Virus record (IMG/VR): IMGVR_UViG_3300033150_001736
Location: 39,027 to 103,026 of that record
Origin: a virus
Strand: one strand, 5' to 3'
DNA length: 64,000 bases
Positions 26,048 to 34,703 of this stretch are shown piece by piece. The notes beneath the pieces are model-generated. The model saw only the letters and a program-made list of their open reading frames with translations, did not search any database and was not told the origin of the DNA. Each line of letters begins with the position of its first letter. Position 1 is the first letter of the stretch. The position numbers and the translations under genes are program-made.

Positions 26048-26076
26048 GTTCAAAAATAAAACTTTTATTTTTGAAC
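26048..26076 (+). terminator. Perfect hairpin after the KH gene
   Basis: GTTCAAAAATAAAA (26048-26061) and its exact complement (26063-26076) form a 14-bp inverted repeat around a single base, about 30 bases after the KH gene stop. It lacks a following T-run, so it may be a bidirectional terminator, an RNase-resistant 3' end or a protein-binding palindrome. It marks the boundary between late structural genes and the DNA-metabolism region. Confidence 0.5.
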
Positions 26077-26129
26077 CTTTGTGGTTGTTGAAATCTTGAG
26101 TATTTGTTTATTTTTTTAAGGAGATAGGG

Positions 26130-27500
26130 ATGATACTTTTAGTAGATGGAGATAGTTTAGTTTGGAGGTCTGTAGCTACAGGGTCGGATTTTACTCACGG
26201 ATGGATTGTTCAAAAGATACTTGGAATTTCAGATAGTTATGATCCAGAGGCTTTGATTGTAATATGGGATGATCTATCAGAAAGAAGAAAAGAGATTTAC
26301 CCAGACTACAAAGCCCAGAGACATGTAGATGAAGAGCTGTTAGCTAAAAAGAAAACTTTGAAAAATGAAACTATTGAATCTTTGAGAATATGTGGAATCC
26401 CTCAATGCAGAGTTGAGGGGGAAGAGGGAGATGATGTTATAGCCACTTTTGTTAATAATATCTTTTCAGATGAGCAAATTCTTATCTGTTCAAATGATAA
26501 GGATTATTACTCTTTGCTTTCAAAAAGAGTTAAGATTTGGAACTGGAAGGAGGAGTATGATGAGTTTAAATTCAGAGGAGAATATCAGATCAATCCTGAA
26601 GATTGGATAAAACTAAGAAGTTTGATGGGGGATTCTTCAGATAATATTAAAGGTGTTTATGGGATAGGACCAAAGAAAGGTTTAGAAATAATTAAGAACG
26701 GTAACTATGGAGATTATGAGAATCAAGATGATGTTCAACTAAGCAAGAAATTATTGAGCTTTTTTGATATTGATGAAGATAAAATATCTTCTGGAATGGA
26801 TTTTGGTTCTATTGATTTTTTCAAGATCAAACAACTTTGTGAAGTCTGTAGAATGAACTATGATAATTTTTCAACTTTTGTATGGACACTTTATAACAAA
26901 TCAAAATTGAAAAAGTGGAGAATTAGTAGTCTTGAGAGTGAGATGGAAAGTTGTGATAGATGTAAGCTTCGGGAAAAAGCAAAGAATGTTGTTTGCTTTT
27001 CAGGTGACATAAATTCAGAAATTATGATTATAGGTGAAGCTCCAGGTAAGGAGGAGGATGAGACAGGAATCCCTTTCATTGGTAAAGCTGGGGATGAACT
27101 GGATCGTTGGTTAAGGAGAATAGGGCTTGATAGGAACTCTCTGTTAATATCCAATGTTTGTTGGTGCAGACCTGTAGATAAACATGGGGAGAACAAAGCA
27201 CCTACTGAGAAGCATGTCAGTTTTTGTAGTCAGTATGGGATTGAAAGGTTAATAAAATATGTTAATCCAAAGTTTATAATATTGTTAGGTAAATCTCCTT
27301 CTACTTACTTCATGAATACGAAAATAAAAGTTACTAGAGACTATGGTAAGTACAATGTAACAAAATGGGGAATGAAGTTTGTTGTTTGGATTCTACTTCA
27401 TCCCGCAGCTCTTTTGTATCAAAAGGATCAAGAAGGTATTGTTTTCGATCAACTTAGGGAGATGGGAGAATATTTAAGAAAGGAAGGGTATGTAAAATGA
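26130..27500 (+). CDS. Fusion of 5'-3' exonuclease (FEN/RNase H type) and family 4 uracil-DNA glycosylase
   Basis: This gene encodes 456 aa. Residues 1-200 are a FEN/PIN nuclease: LLVDGDSLVW start, WDDLSERRKEIYPDYKAQR, the acidic EGEEGDDVIATF cluster at 96-107, SNDKDYYSLL at 121-130, and the helix-hairpin-helix LMGDSSDNIKGVYGIGPKKG at 165-184. Residues 270-450 are an iron-sulphur uracil-DNA glycosylase: CDRC at 275-278, GEAPGKEED at 302-310, PFIGKAG, NVCWCRP with C346, C366, and HPA at 424-426. The first part would remove RNA primers and flaps; the second would excise uracil from DNA. I am not aware of this exact pairing as a standard arrangement. It opens the replication region, after an AAGGAGAT site. 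Confidence 0.85.
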   Translation: MILLVDGDSLVWRSVATGSDFTHGWIVQKILGISDSYDPEALIVIWDDLSERRKEIYPDYKAQRHVDEELLAKKKTLKNETIESLRICGIPQCRVEGEEGDDVIATFVNNIFSDEQILICSNDKDYYSLLSKRVKIWNWKEEYDEFKFRGEYQINPEDWIKLRSLMGDSSDNIKGVYGIGPKKGLEIIKNGNYGDYENQDDVQLSKKLLSFFDIDEDKISSGMDFGSIDFFKIKQLCEVCRMNYDNFSTFVWTLYNKSKLKKWRISSLESEMESCDRCKLREKAKNVVCFSGDINSEIMIIGEAPGKEEDETGIPFIGKAGDELDRWLRRIGLDRNSLLISNVCWCRPVDKHGENKAPTEKHVSFCSQYGIERLIKYVNPKFIILLGKSPSTYFMNTKIKVTRDYGKYNVTKWGMKFVVWILLHPAALLYQKDQEGIVFDQLREMGEYLRKEGYVK

Positions 27501-27575
27501 TAGTTTATATTTATTAGTGATAAAGTCTTTTTGTTCTGAATGTTGTAAGAATGATATAGTTTAGGAGGTTGAAAA

Positions 27576-27734
27576 ATGAATGTAAATAAGATACTTAATT
27601 TATACAATCTTCTTAAAGGTGAAAAAAGAGATGAGAATCGTTCAACTAAGAAAAAGTCTTTAACAAAGAAACAAAAGAAAAAAAGAAATAAGATTGCAAG
27701 AATAAGTAGAAGAAAGAACAGGAGAAAGAAATGA
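27576..27734 (+). CDS. Very basic 52-aa protein coupled to speD
   Basis: The small ORF has TTAGGAGG (27561-27568) eight bases before its ATG, and its TGA overlaps the ATG of speD (ATGA at 27731). The C-terminal two thirds is nearly all Lys, Arg and Asn (KKKSLTKKQKKKRNK, then RISRRKNRRKK). Such a protein would bind nucleic acid. Tight coupling to a spermidine-pathway enzyme hints at a shared role in charge neutralisation of DNA; that link is inference. Confidence 0.6.
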   Translation: MNVNKILNLYNLLKGEKRDENRSTKKKSLTKKQKKKRNKIARISRRKNRRKK

Positions 27735-28078
27735 AGTTGAAGCATGTAATAGTTGATATAGAAGATATATCTGGTTCTAAGAGAATAATTAATGGTGTTT
27801 TAAATAGTGTGTCTGTTTTAGAAAAAATTTGTAAAGCTGCTGTTAGAGCTAGTGGTATGGATGTTGTCAATGAAGTAACTCATTCTTTTCCCGTTCAAGG
27901 AGTTACAATAAGTCTGATTTTAGCTGAAAGTCATCTTATGTTACATACTTGGCCGGAAGAAGGAAAATACTATATTGATGTTTTTGCTTGTGGAGATAAA
28001 GCTGATCCTTTCAAATGTATATATAGAATATGGGAAGCTTTAGGTGGAAAGATTATTAAGATACAAACTGTTAGATGA
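27731..28078 (+). CDS. speD: S-adenosylmethionine decarboxylase proenzyme
   Basis: This 115-aa protein has the length of class 1B bacterial/archaeal AdoMetDC. The self-processing site is clear: AESHLMLHTWPEEG, with Glu66-Ser67 as the predicted cleavage and pyruvoyl-forming serine, and His68; FACGDK with Cys87 follows. The enzyme makes decarboxylated AdoMet, the aminopropyl donor for spermidine. It overlaps its neighbours on both sides by four bases. No spermidine synthase is in the window, so host enzymes would complete the pathway. Confidence 0.9.
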   Translation: MKLKHVIVDIEDISGSKRIINGVLNSVSVLEKICKAAVRASGMDVVNEVTHSFPVQGVTISLILAESHLMLHTWPEEGKYYIDVFACGDKADPFKCIYRIWEALGGKIIKIQTVR

Positions 28079-28305
28079 TTATTAGCAATATGAGAAATTT
28101 AAGTGGTGTTGTTGTATTATGTGAGAAGTGTGATGGTTTGATTGGAGATGGTGAGGATTATGAAATGTTTGAGATGAGGTCTTATTTTGAGAAGATTTAT
28201 TTTCATAAAAATTGTTGTCCTCTTGTAATATATGAATTATTTAATCAAATACCAGTCAATTTGGAATTGATAAAATCAGTAATTGAAAATTTTGTGAGAG
28301 ATTAA
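28075..28305 (+). CDS. Small LIM-like zinc-binding protein
   Basis: This gene encodes 76 aa coupled to speD by ATGA. Cys-x2-Cys (LCEKCDGLIGDGE) is followed 25-30 residues later by FHKNCC, the spacing of half a LIM/treble-clef zinc knuckle. A similar 43-aa protein is encoded at 56243-56374 (YCLKCG then LHKSC). Proteins of this type are frequent in phage early regions; function unknown. Confidence 0.6.
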   Translation: MIISNMRNLSGVVVLCEKCDGLIGDGEDYEMFEMRSYFEKIYFHKNCCPLVIYELFNQIPVNLELIKSVIENFVRD

Positions 28306-28359
28306 TACAAGTTAATTTAAGGAATGTAGAAAATTTATCTATGAAGGAGGGTATAAAAA

Positions 28360-28842
28360 ATGAAAAAGGTAATGATGATAATTGGGTTGATAATGTTAAT
28401 GTCTTTTGGAGCTTTAAGCTCAGATGATATCAGTCCACGTGAAGCTTGTTGTATAATGAATGAGGGTTTTTCGGAAAGAGGTTGGGCTACAGCTACTAGA
28501 ATCAATAATTGTGATAAAGAACATCTTGATTTTATGACTTCAGTGGGTGTATCTCATATTCCAGGAGATAGAAAGAATTTAGATTTTGAATTACTGCTTT
28601 TCTATAAATCCGATTTTACAGCAAATATTACAAGTGCTACAAAATGGCGAAGTGATAAAGCATATTTGTTTGTTAGAGGTTTCTATTTTAGAACGACGAC
28701 TGCAAAACTTAGAAGATGTAGATATAATAATAAAAACCTATATGAAAGAAATAAGTGTTATGTAAGATCATGGGAAAGAATAGATGAGTTTGATGCTTCT
28801 TGTTTTTGGGAAGCTAAAATTAAGTGTGATAGTATAAAATAA
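28360..28842 (+). CDS. Secreted cysteine-rich protein with signal peptide
   Basis: This gene encodes 160 aa, preceded by AAGGAGGG. Residues 1-20 form a Sec signal (KK then MMIIGLIMLMSFGALS) with a plausible cleavage after ALSS. The mature part has about eight cysteines (EACCIMNEGF, NNCDKE, RCRYNN, NKCYVR, SCFWEAKIKC), suggesting disulphides in the periplasm or outside the cell. No lipobox is present. A phage protein exported to the envelope could act in superinfection exclusion or host-surface alteration. Confidence 0.6.
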   Translation: MKKVMMIIGLIMLMSFGALSSDDISPREACCIMNEGFSERGWATATRINNCDKEHLDFMTSVGVSHIPGDRKNLDFELLLFYKSDFTANITSATKWRSDKAYLFVRGFYFRTTTAKLRRCRYNNKNLYERNKCYVRSWERIDEFDASCFWEAKIKCDSIK

Positions 28843-28845
28843 AAA

Positions 28846-29874
28846 ATGAAGTGTCTTATTTATTCAGATGTTCATCATGGAACATCTATTGGAAAATTGG
28901 GAGATTCAGGTCTTGATCTTAGAATTGAAGACAGCTTGAATGTTGAAAAAGAAATAACAAAGTATTGTATGGATCATGAAATAGAAATTGTTATTTTTGC
29001 TGGAGATAGATTTAAATCGAGAAGTCCTGCTATGTGGTTAGCTAATGTAGTGGATGAGATATGGATGGAGAGACATAAAGTTGGAATTAAGACTTTTTCT
29101 GTGGTGGGTAATCATGATTCTTATAGGATTGTAGGATATGGAACTAACTACAGTAAGCTCTGGAAAGAAATGAGCAATATTGAAATTTTTGACAAATCTA
29201 AAATAATTAATCTTTTGGATAAGAAAATTGGGTTTCTACCTTGGGGATGGGAACTTGAGAGTCTGAAGGATAAAGTTGATCTTTTGATTTTTCATGGGTG
29301 TATTACTGGATATAAAGATGCTAGAGGATACATACCTGATAAGGAAGGTTTTGATCTAAACCTTTTAAAAAAATATTGTAAGTTTTTTGTGGCGGGACAT
29401 ATTCATTCTCGTGAAGAAATTCAAGGAGATGGGGTTTATTTAGGTTCTCCTTATCAGATAGATATATTAGATTCAGGATCAAGGAGAGGGTGGTTAGTTT
29501 TTGATATAGAAGATTTCAGTTATGAGTTTGTAGATAGTAATGCTCCTGAATTGATAATTATGGATAAGGTAAGGAGTATAAGTGATATAGATGAAGAAAA
29601 AATTGAAAGAAATTACGTTTTTTGTAAAGTTAAGAAAGGTCTGGAAAGAGAGTGTTCAAAGAAACTTGAAGATCATGGGGCCAGATGGTATCAGATAACT
29701 ACCGTAAAAGAAAAAGGAATATTCTTGAAAGGTGTATTAGAAGAGACTTATGCAGGTGAGGATGTAAACAAGATGATAAAGGAATATGTAAATTCAAGAA
29801 ATTTAAGTAACAAAAGTGAACTTATAGAAATTGGATTTGAGTTGTGGAAAGAAATAAAAGGAGGAGAAAAATGA
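28846..29874 (+). CDS. SbcD/Mre11/gp47-type nuclease subunit
   Basis: This 342-aa calcineurin-like metallophosphoesterase has the motifs in order: YSDVHHG (residues 5-11), FAGDRF (GDxx), VVGNHDSY (GNHD), FHGCITG and AGHIHSRE (GHxH). The C-terminal third is the capping/partner-binding part. It would pair with the Rad50-like ATPase at 31672 to process DNA ends in recombination-dependent replication, as T4 gp46/gp47 do. The partner genes are separated by four nucleotide-metabolism genes. Confidence 0.85.
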   Translation: MKCLIYSDVHHGTSIGKLGDSGLDLRIEDSLNVEKEITKYCMDHEIEIVIFAGDRFKSRSPAMWLANVVDEIWMERHKVGIKTFSVVGNHDSYRIVGYGTNYSKLWKEMSNIEIFDKSKIINLLDKKIGFLPWGWELESLKDKVDLLIFHGCITGYKDARGYIPDKEGFDLNLLKKYCKFFVAGHIHSREEIQGDGVYLGSPYQIDILDSGSRRGWLVFDIEDFSYEFVDSNAPELIIMDKVRSISDIDEEKIERNYVFCKVKKGLERECSKKLEDHGARWYQITTVKEKGIFLKGVLEETYAGEDVNKMIKEYVNSRNLSNKSELIEIGFELWKEIKGGEK

Positions 29875-30218
29875 ATATTGACGAGAGAAATGAGTTAATA
29901 AAAAATTTTTTTATGACAAGATGTTGGGGTATTCTTGAAAGTAAAGGTAGAGCTTCTACAGGTGGAACTGATGATGGAAATAAGAACTTTAAAGAAGCTC
30001 AACTGGAGGGGAAGTGTGATGATGTGGATGCTTGGTGGATTTATTACATAAAACATGTAATAAGACTTAAAAATTTTGTAACAACCAGAAAAATGATTGG
30101 GGAAAAAATAGAAGAAACTATAGCTGATCTTGTAAATTATCCTTTGATTCTTTATACAATTTTGATAGAAAAGGGTATACTTAAAAATCCTAATGTAAAG
30201 AAAAAATTAAAAAAATAA
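29871..30218 (+). CDS. Phage nucleotide-metabolism-associated protein (DUF1599/DUF6378-like)
   Basis: This gene encodes 115 aa from ATG 29871 (GGAGGAG upstream, four-base overlap). The layout ILESKGR, then NFKEAQLEG, then WWIYYIKHVIRLKNFV, then EETIADLVNYPLILY resembles the small phage family associated with nucleotide modification, where KGxDY, NF and D-x-xNY motifs recur. It sits directly before dCMP deaminase and ThyX, which agrees. The biochemical activity of that family is not established. Confidence 0.5.
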   Translation: MNIDERNELIKNFFMTRCWGILESKGRASTGGTDDGNKNFKEAQLEGKCDDVDAWWIYYIKHVIRLKNFVTTRKMIGEKIEETIADLVNYPLILYTILIEKGILKNPNVKKKLKK

Positions 30219-30232
30219 AATAGGATAATAGT

Positions 30233-30694
30233 ATGAATTGGGATGATTATTTTTTTGAGATTGTAGATGTGATTTGTAAGAAATCAAAAGACAGATCAGT
30301 TAAAATCGGTGCTGTAATAGTAGGTCCGGATCATGAGATAAGGTCTACTGGGTATAATGGTTTTCCTAGAGGGATTAATGATGATGTTGAGGAAAGACAT
30401 TGTCGTCCTACTAAGTACTTGTGGAGTGAACATGCTGAGAGAAATGCCATCTATAATGCGGCTCGAATGGGAACCTGTTTGAATGATTGTGAGATTTATA
30501 TAAATTGGATTCCTTGTAATGATTGTATGAGAGCTATTATTCAGTCTGGAATCAAAGTTGTAAAAGTTAGGTTAAAGAATCAAGAAGAAATAGGTAAGGG
30601 TTCTATGCTAAACAAAATGGAAATTTATGAAGATACGAAGGTAATGGCTAAAGAAGCTGGAGTGAAAATCTTTATTGAAGGAAAGGAAGAATGA
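30233..30694 (+). CDS. dCMP deaminase
   Basis: This gene encodes 153 aa with the zinc-dependent cytidine/deoxycytidylate deaminase motifs: SEHAERNAIYNAARMG (HAE) at about 64-79 and WIPCNDCMRAIIQSG (PCxxC) at about 89-103. An N-terminal Lys-Ile-Gly-Ala-Val strand and STGYNGFPRGIND are also characteristic. It converts dCMP to dUMP, the substrate for the thymidylate synthase encoded immediately downstream. Confidence 0.9.
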   Translation: MNWDDYFFEIVDVICKKSKDRSVKIGAVIVGPDHEIRSTGYNGFPRGINDDVEERHCRPTKYLWSEHAERNAIYNAARMGTCLNDCEIYINWIPCNDCMRAIIQSGIKVVKVRLKNQEEIGKGSMLNKMEIYEDTKVMAKEAGVKIFIEGKEE

Positions 30695-30697
30695 AAA

Positions 30698-31441
30698 ATG
30701 GAACTTGTTAGACAGTCTTTTCAGATTGAAAGAATTGGTGGTGGTGTTTTAACTCGTGACTACGGTCAACAGATACTTCAATTTATTGAATCGGCAGGGA
30801 GAACATGTTACAAAAGTGAAGAGAAGAATCCTACACTTAATTGGGAAAAAACTGAAAATTTTGTAAAAAGTATTATGAGAAGAGGACATCTTTCTGTAAT
30901 TGAGCATGTTGGTCTTACTGTGAGATTTATAAGTAATAGAGGAATGACTCATGAGGATGTAAGACACAGATTATGCTCATATTCTCAAGAATCAACTAGA
31001 TATTGCAACTATGGAAATGACCATGTGAAATTTATTATTCCTCCTTGGAGTGAAAACCTGGAACCTGGAGTTTATGAGACATTTGTGAACACTCCACCTA
31101 TTAAACTCAATAGTGAATGGACAGATGAGGAATATCTATGGATGAAAGCTATGGCTAATGCTGAGATTTCTTATCAACAACTTATTATGAGAGGTATGAA
31201 ACCTCAGTTTGCTAGAGGAGTATTACCAATAGACCTTAAAACTGAGATTGTGCATACAGCTAATCTTAGAGAATGGAGGCATATTTTTAATATGAGATGT
31301 GCAAAAACTGCTCATCCTCAAATAAGAGAGTTGATGCTTGGGGTTTTAAGTGAATTTAATCAATGTATTCCTGTGATTTTTGAGGATATAGCTGAGAAGT
31401 TTCTTGAAAATAAAGGTGAGTTAGGGATTCAATCTTTGTAA
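30698..31441 (+). CDS. thyX: Flavin-dependent thymidylate synthase
   Basis: This 247-aa protein carries the ThyX signature RHRxxSxxxxSxR at residues 89-101 (RHRLCSYSQESTR) and the C-terminal LREWRHIFNMR segment. It methylates dUMP to dTMP using FAD, NADPH and methylene-tetrahydrofolate. It directly follows the dCMP deaminase gene, making a compact dTMP supply module suited to an A+T-rich genome. Confidence 0.95.
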   Translation: MELVRQSFQIERIGGGVLTRDYGQQILQFIESAGRTCYKSEEKNPTLNWEKTENFVKSIMRRGHLSVIEHVGLTVRFISNRGMTHEDVRHRLCSYSQESTRYCNYGNDHVKFIIPPWSENLEPGVYETFVNTPPIKLNSEWTDEEYLWMKAMANAEISYQQLIMRGMKPQFARGVLPIDLKTEIVHTANLREWRHIFNMRCAKTAHPQIRELMLGVLSEFNQCIPVIFEDIAEKFLENKGELGIQSL

Positions 31442-31465
31442 TTTTGATTGAGGGGGATATTAGAT

Positions 31466-31666
31466 ATGGGGTTTAGAAAATGTAAAGATGAATACCCTGG
31501 TTATCATTCTGTCAATAGTGAATACTACTGGATAGCAGAATGTGATATCTGTGGTGAAGTATTTGAAGATCATGACATAGATTTGGATGATTTGAGACAT
31601 GCTCTTGAATGTGCTAATTGGTTTTATAGTGGGTTTGATGTTTGGTGTAATAATTGTAAACGATAA
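31466..31666 (+). CDS. Small zinc-ribbon protein
   Basis: This gene encodes 66 aa starting at ATG 31466 with GAGGGGG ten bases upstream. AECDICGEVFED and WCNNCKR provide two Cys-x2-Cys pairs about 35 residues apart; the intervening helix (DDLRHALECANWF) completes a zinc ribbon. Six bases separate it from the Rad50-like gene. Role unknown. Confidence 0.6.
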   Translation: MGFRKCKDEYPGYHSVNSEYYWIAECDICGEVFEDHDIDLDDLRHALECANWFYSGFDVWCNNCKR

Positions 31667-31671
31667 GAAAA

Positions 31672-33765
31672 ATGATAAAACTTAAAAATATAAATTGGTC
31701 AGGAATCTACGGATTTGGAAAAGATAATTATAATTATAACTTTGAAGAAGGTTTTCATTTAATAACAGGAAGGAATGGATCGGGAAAATCTTCTTTTTTG
31801 AATCTTATAACTTTGGCTTTGTTTGATAAATCTCCTACAATTGGAAAGAATCAGGCTATTAATGAATCATTGAACAAAGGGTATATAAATTTGTTTTTTT
31901 ATATTGGAGAAAATCAGTATAATGTGATTTATAGGAGAGAAAGTGGAAAACTTGAATGGGTTCTAAAGAGAAATGATAAAACAGTAGTTACAGGTAAGGA
32001 AACAGGTTCTTATCTCAGTGATCTTTTAGGATTCAACTATGAACAGTTTGTGAACTCTTTTTATCTGACTCAGATGAGCTTAGATACCTTGACTCTGCTT
32101 TACGGAACCTCCTCAGATCGCTTGAGAATACTTTCCAAGGTGTTTGGGGTCAATCAAATCATAGAGGCTTCTGAGAGGTCTAGAGAGAAGAAGAAGGACA
32201 AGAAACAGATTGTCCAAGACCTTGAGAAAGAGCAGATGGAGAATAAAGGGAAACTATCAGGATATAGTGGGTTGGAGGATGAAATAAAAGATTTGACAAA
32301 GAGAAAGAAAGATACTATAATGAATCGTGACTCTCTTTTGGTGAAAGTTGCGGATAAGTTTAAAATTGAGGAACAGGTGCAGAGTAAAGAAAACGAGATA
32401 AGAAAGATTAGAGATGATAGAGACAAGTATAAGGAAAGAATAGGAGAACTTAAAATAGATCAAAATAAGATTGAAGATTTGATACTTAAAGATTTGAGTA
32501 TTCTTGAGAAGTTTAAAGAGAGAGAAGAAAAAAGCGAAGAGATAACTTCTCTTGAAAAAGAGATTACTGATCTAAAGAAATTGATAGATAGACTTGATAT
32601 TGAAAGTAAAGAGCTTGCAGGTAAGTACAGTTATTATTGGAGTAGGATGGAAGAATTACAAGGTATTATTCATGATGTTGATAAGGTTAAAGAGGGGGTT
32701 TGTGATAGGTGTGGGAGTTTTGTGACCGGAGAAGACCTTGAGAAATACAGAGAAAAATTAAGAAGTGAGTTTGATAAAAATGAAAAAGAAGGTGCAAAAA
32801 TTAACAAAAGGAAAGATGAAATAAAAGAAAAATTAAAGGAAGAAAAAGATGACCTGGAGACTAAGGAATCAAAACTTAAAAAAATAAATATCAAATTCAA
32901 TGAATTAGAGGGAATAACTGAGGTTGAAGTTGTGAATCATGTTGAAAAATTGAAGAATGATAAACAGAGTGTATTATCAGAGATAAAAGTCTTGGAAAGT
33001 AAAGTTTCTGAACTTTCAGCTAAACTTCAAAAATTGGAGGATGATATTGTTGAAGAAAGAGAAAAGCTTAAAGATATATCAAAGATAGAAAATGAAGCTT
33101 CAGCTTTAGAATCTCAATTGAAGTCTTTGGATGAGAGAATAAAGAGTAATCAAAAGAAAGTAGAAAAGAAAAAAGAACTTGAAGAATCAGTTAAAAAGTT
33201 AAACAGGAAAATTGAAAAAACAAAGAAACAGGTAGAAGGGTATAACTTTTGGATCGAAGGGTTTAAGGAGATATCAATTTTGAAATTGAGGATGATGATA
33301 GAGGGAGTCAATGATAAGATGGAAAATATCTTGTCTCCTTTTGGGTTGAGATGTTGGCTTGATGTTCTTGAGGAGAAGAAAGGGTCTAAGACTCATGGTA
33401 GTTTGGATGACTTCAAGCGTAAGATCAATCTCTTTGTAGAGGGTGGTGGTAAAAGCAAAACTCCGATTGAAGCATACTCAGGAGGAGAGAAACAATTAGT
33501 AGCTTTGGCTCTTATTCTTGCTATGGGGGAGACTCTTCAAAACATAAACTTTCTTGCTTTTGATGAGGTCTTTAGCATGGTAGATGAATCCAATAGAAAT
33601 CTAATTATGAATCTCTTAGAGAATGAGAAGAATGAAGGGATTCTTAAAGGAAAGTCAATTTTTATGGTCACACACGATTCTGAAATCAAGTCAGGTTTAG
33701 ACTGGAATCAAATTATAACTATGGAGAAGAAGGATGGGTGTTCAAAAATTGAAATACAAAATTAG
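31672..33765 (+). CDS. SbcC/Rad50/gp46-type ATPase
   Basis: This gene encodes 697 aa. Walker A is GRNGSGKSS (residues 33-41), followed by a Q-loop region (YLTQMSL). Long coiled coils (about 165-580) flank a zinc hook CDRC at 344-347, followed by the ABC signature YSGGEKQ near 602 and Walker B FLAFDEVFSM near 627. It forms the DNA-end-processing complex with the nuclease encoded at 28846. Confidence 0.92.
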   Translation: MIKLKNINWSGIYGFGKDNYNYNFEEGFHLITGRNGSGKSSFLNLITLALFDKSPTIGKNQAINESLNKGYINLFFYIGENQYNVIYRRESGKLEWVLKRNDKTVVTGKETGSYLSDLLGFNYEQFVNSFYLTQMSLDTLTLLYGTSSDRLRILSKVFGVNQIIEASERSREKKKDKKQIVQDLEKEQMENKGKLSGYSGLEDEIKDLTKRKKDTIMNRDSLLVKVADKFKIEEQVQSKENEIRKIRDDRDKYKERIGELKIDQNKIEDLILKDLSILEKFKEREEKSEEITSLEKEITDLKKLIDRLDIESKELAGKYSYYWSRMEELQGIIHDVDKVKEGVCDRCGSFVTGEDLEKYREKLRSEFDKNEKEGAKINKRKDEIKEKLKEEKDDLETKESKLKKINIKFNELEGITEVEVVNHVEKLKNDKQSVLSEIKVLESKVSELSAKLQKLEDDIVEEREKLKDISKIENEASALESQLKSLDERIKSNQKKVEKKKELEESVKKLNRKIEKTKKQVEGYNFWIEGFKEISILKLRMMIEGVNDKMENILSPFGLRCWLDVLEEKKGSKTHGSLDDFKRKINLFVEGGGKSKTPIEAYSGGEKQLVALALILAMGETLQNINFLAFDEVFSMVDESNRNLIMNLLENEKNEGILKGKSIFMVTHDSEIKSGLDWNQIITMEKKDGCSKIEIQN

Positions 33766-33839
33766 AAAAGGAAAATAAAAAATTAACTGATGAAGAAATA
33801 AATTTAAGAAAGAAAGTAAAGAGAAATGGGAATGTTGTG

Positions 33840-34052
33840 ATGGATAAGGAGTGTGTTAAAACAATTAATCAGGAACGAGAAGAAAGATATCAAGAGATTG
33901 TCGAAGCTGTTTTAGAGATGGAACGAGAAAGAATAGATCGTTCTGAAGCAACTGGGGCTCAGGTAGCACCAGATATGTTACAGTATCAATACGTTGTTAA
34001 GCTTTGTAGAGAAGTAAAAAAGAAGATTTGCAATGGAAAAAATAAATATTGA
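33840..34052 (+). CDS. Small charged helical protein, unknown
   Basis: This gene encodes 70 aa from ATG 33840 (a GTG lies three bases upstream); the ribosome binding site is weak. It is rich in Glu and Arg, predicted as two helices (QEREERYQEIVEAVLEMERERI and QYQYVVKLCREVKKKI). No family recognised. Confidence 0.5.
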   Translation: MDKECVKTINQEREERYQEIVEAVLEMERERIDRSEATGAQVAPDMLQYQYVVKLCREVKKKICNGKNKY

Positions 34053-34155
34053 AGAAATAGAAGTTGCTTGAAGATAATTAAGCATCATCTATTCTTTGAT
34101 TGTGTGGGTTTGAGTACTACTCCTGTAAGTTTATTAAAAGTTGGAGGTAAATATA

Positions 34156-34683
34156 ATGAAAAAGAGTAAGAGTATAAAAGATGTAGATGAAAAAGAATTG
34201 ATAAAAGATTTAAAGAGATTAAATACTGTACAAATGAGTGATAAATATGATTTATCTAGTAGCAATATAAATAATCTCAGAGCAAAATATAATATCAAGG
34301 ATTATCCTAGAATGAGAAAGAAAAAAGAAAATATACCTTCTGTAGATAAATTGGAGAATAAAACTTTACAAGAAGTGATGAAGGAGTACGGAGTTTGCCG
34401 GTCTACTGCTTCTCGTTGGTTTAGAGAGAGAGGTATTCCTTGGAGGTTGAGTGAAAAAAATAAATATTTGAAATATGAAATTTTGAAACTAAAAAAACAA
34501 AATAGACTTTTAAGAATAGCCGCTGTTTTTCCTTTTATGACTAACGCACAGATAGCTAGAGCTTATGGATATAGCAGAGAAAGAATCAGACAATTTAGAA
34601 ATGAATTAGGTATTCCTTATGTGAGTTTAAAAGATATTGATTATGATATTGGTGAAGAAAAGAAGAATGAAAAAGAAAACTAA
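34156..34683 (+). CDS. DNA-binding protein with three helix-turn-helix segments
   Basis: This gene encodes 175 aa from ATG 34156, with TTGGAGG nine bases upstream. Three similar segments read as HTH units: TVQMSDKYDLSSSNINNLRA, LQEVMKEYGVCRSTASRWFR and NAQIARAYGYSRERIRQFRN. The last resembles sigma region 4 recognition helices. The array suggests a sequence-specific DNA-binding regulator or a homing-type resolver lacking a nuclease domain. Next gene starts at its stop codon. Confidence 0.65.
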   Translation: MKKSKSIKDVDEKELIKDLKRLNTVQMSDKYDLSSSNINNLRAKYNIKDYPRMRKKKENIPSVDKLENKTLQEVMKEYGVCRSTASRWFRERGIPWRLSEKNKYLKYEILKLKKQNRLLRIAAVFPFMTNAQIARAYGYSRERIRQFRNELGIPYVSLKDIDYDIGEEKKNEKEN

Positions 34684-34703
34684 TGTATGGGAGGGATACC
34701 AGA

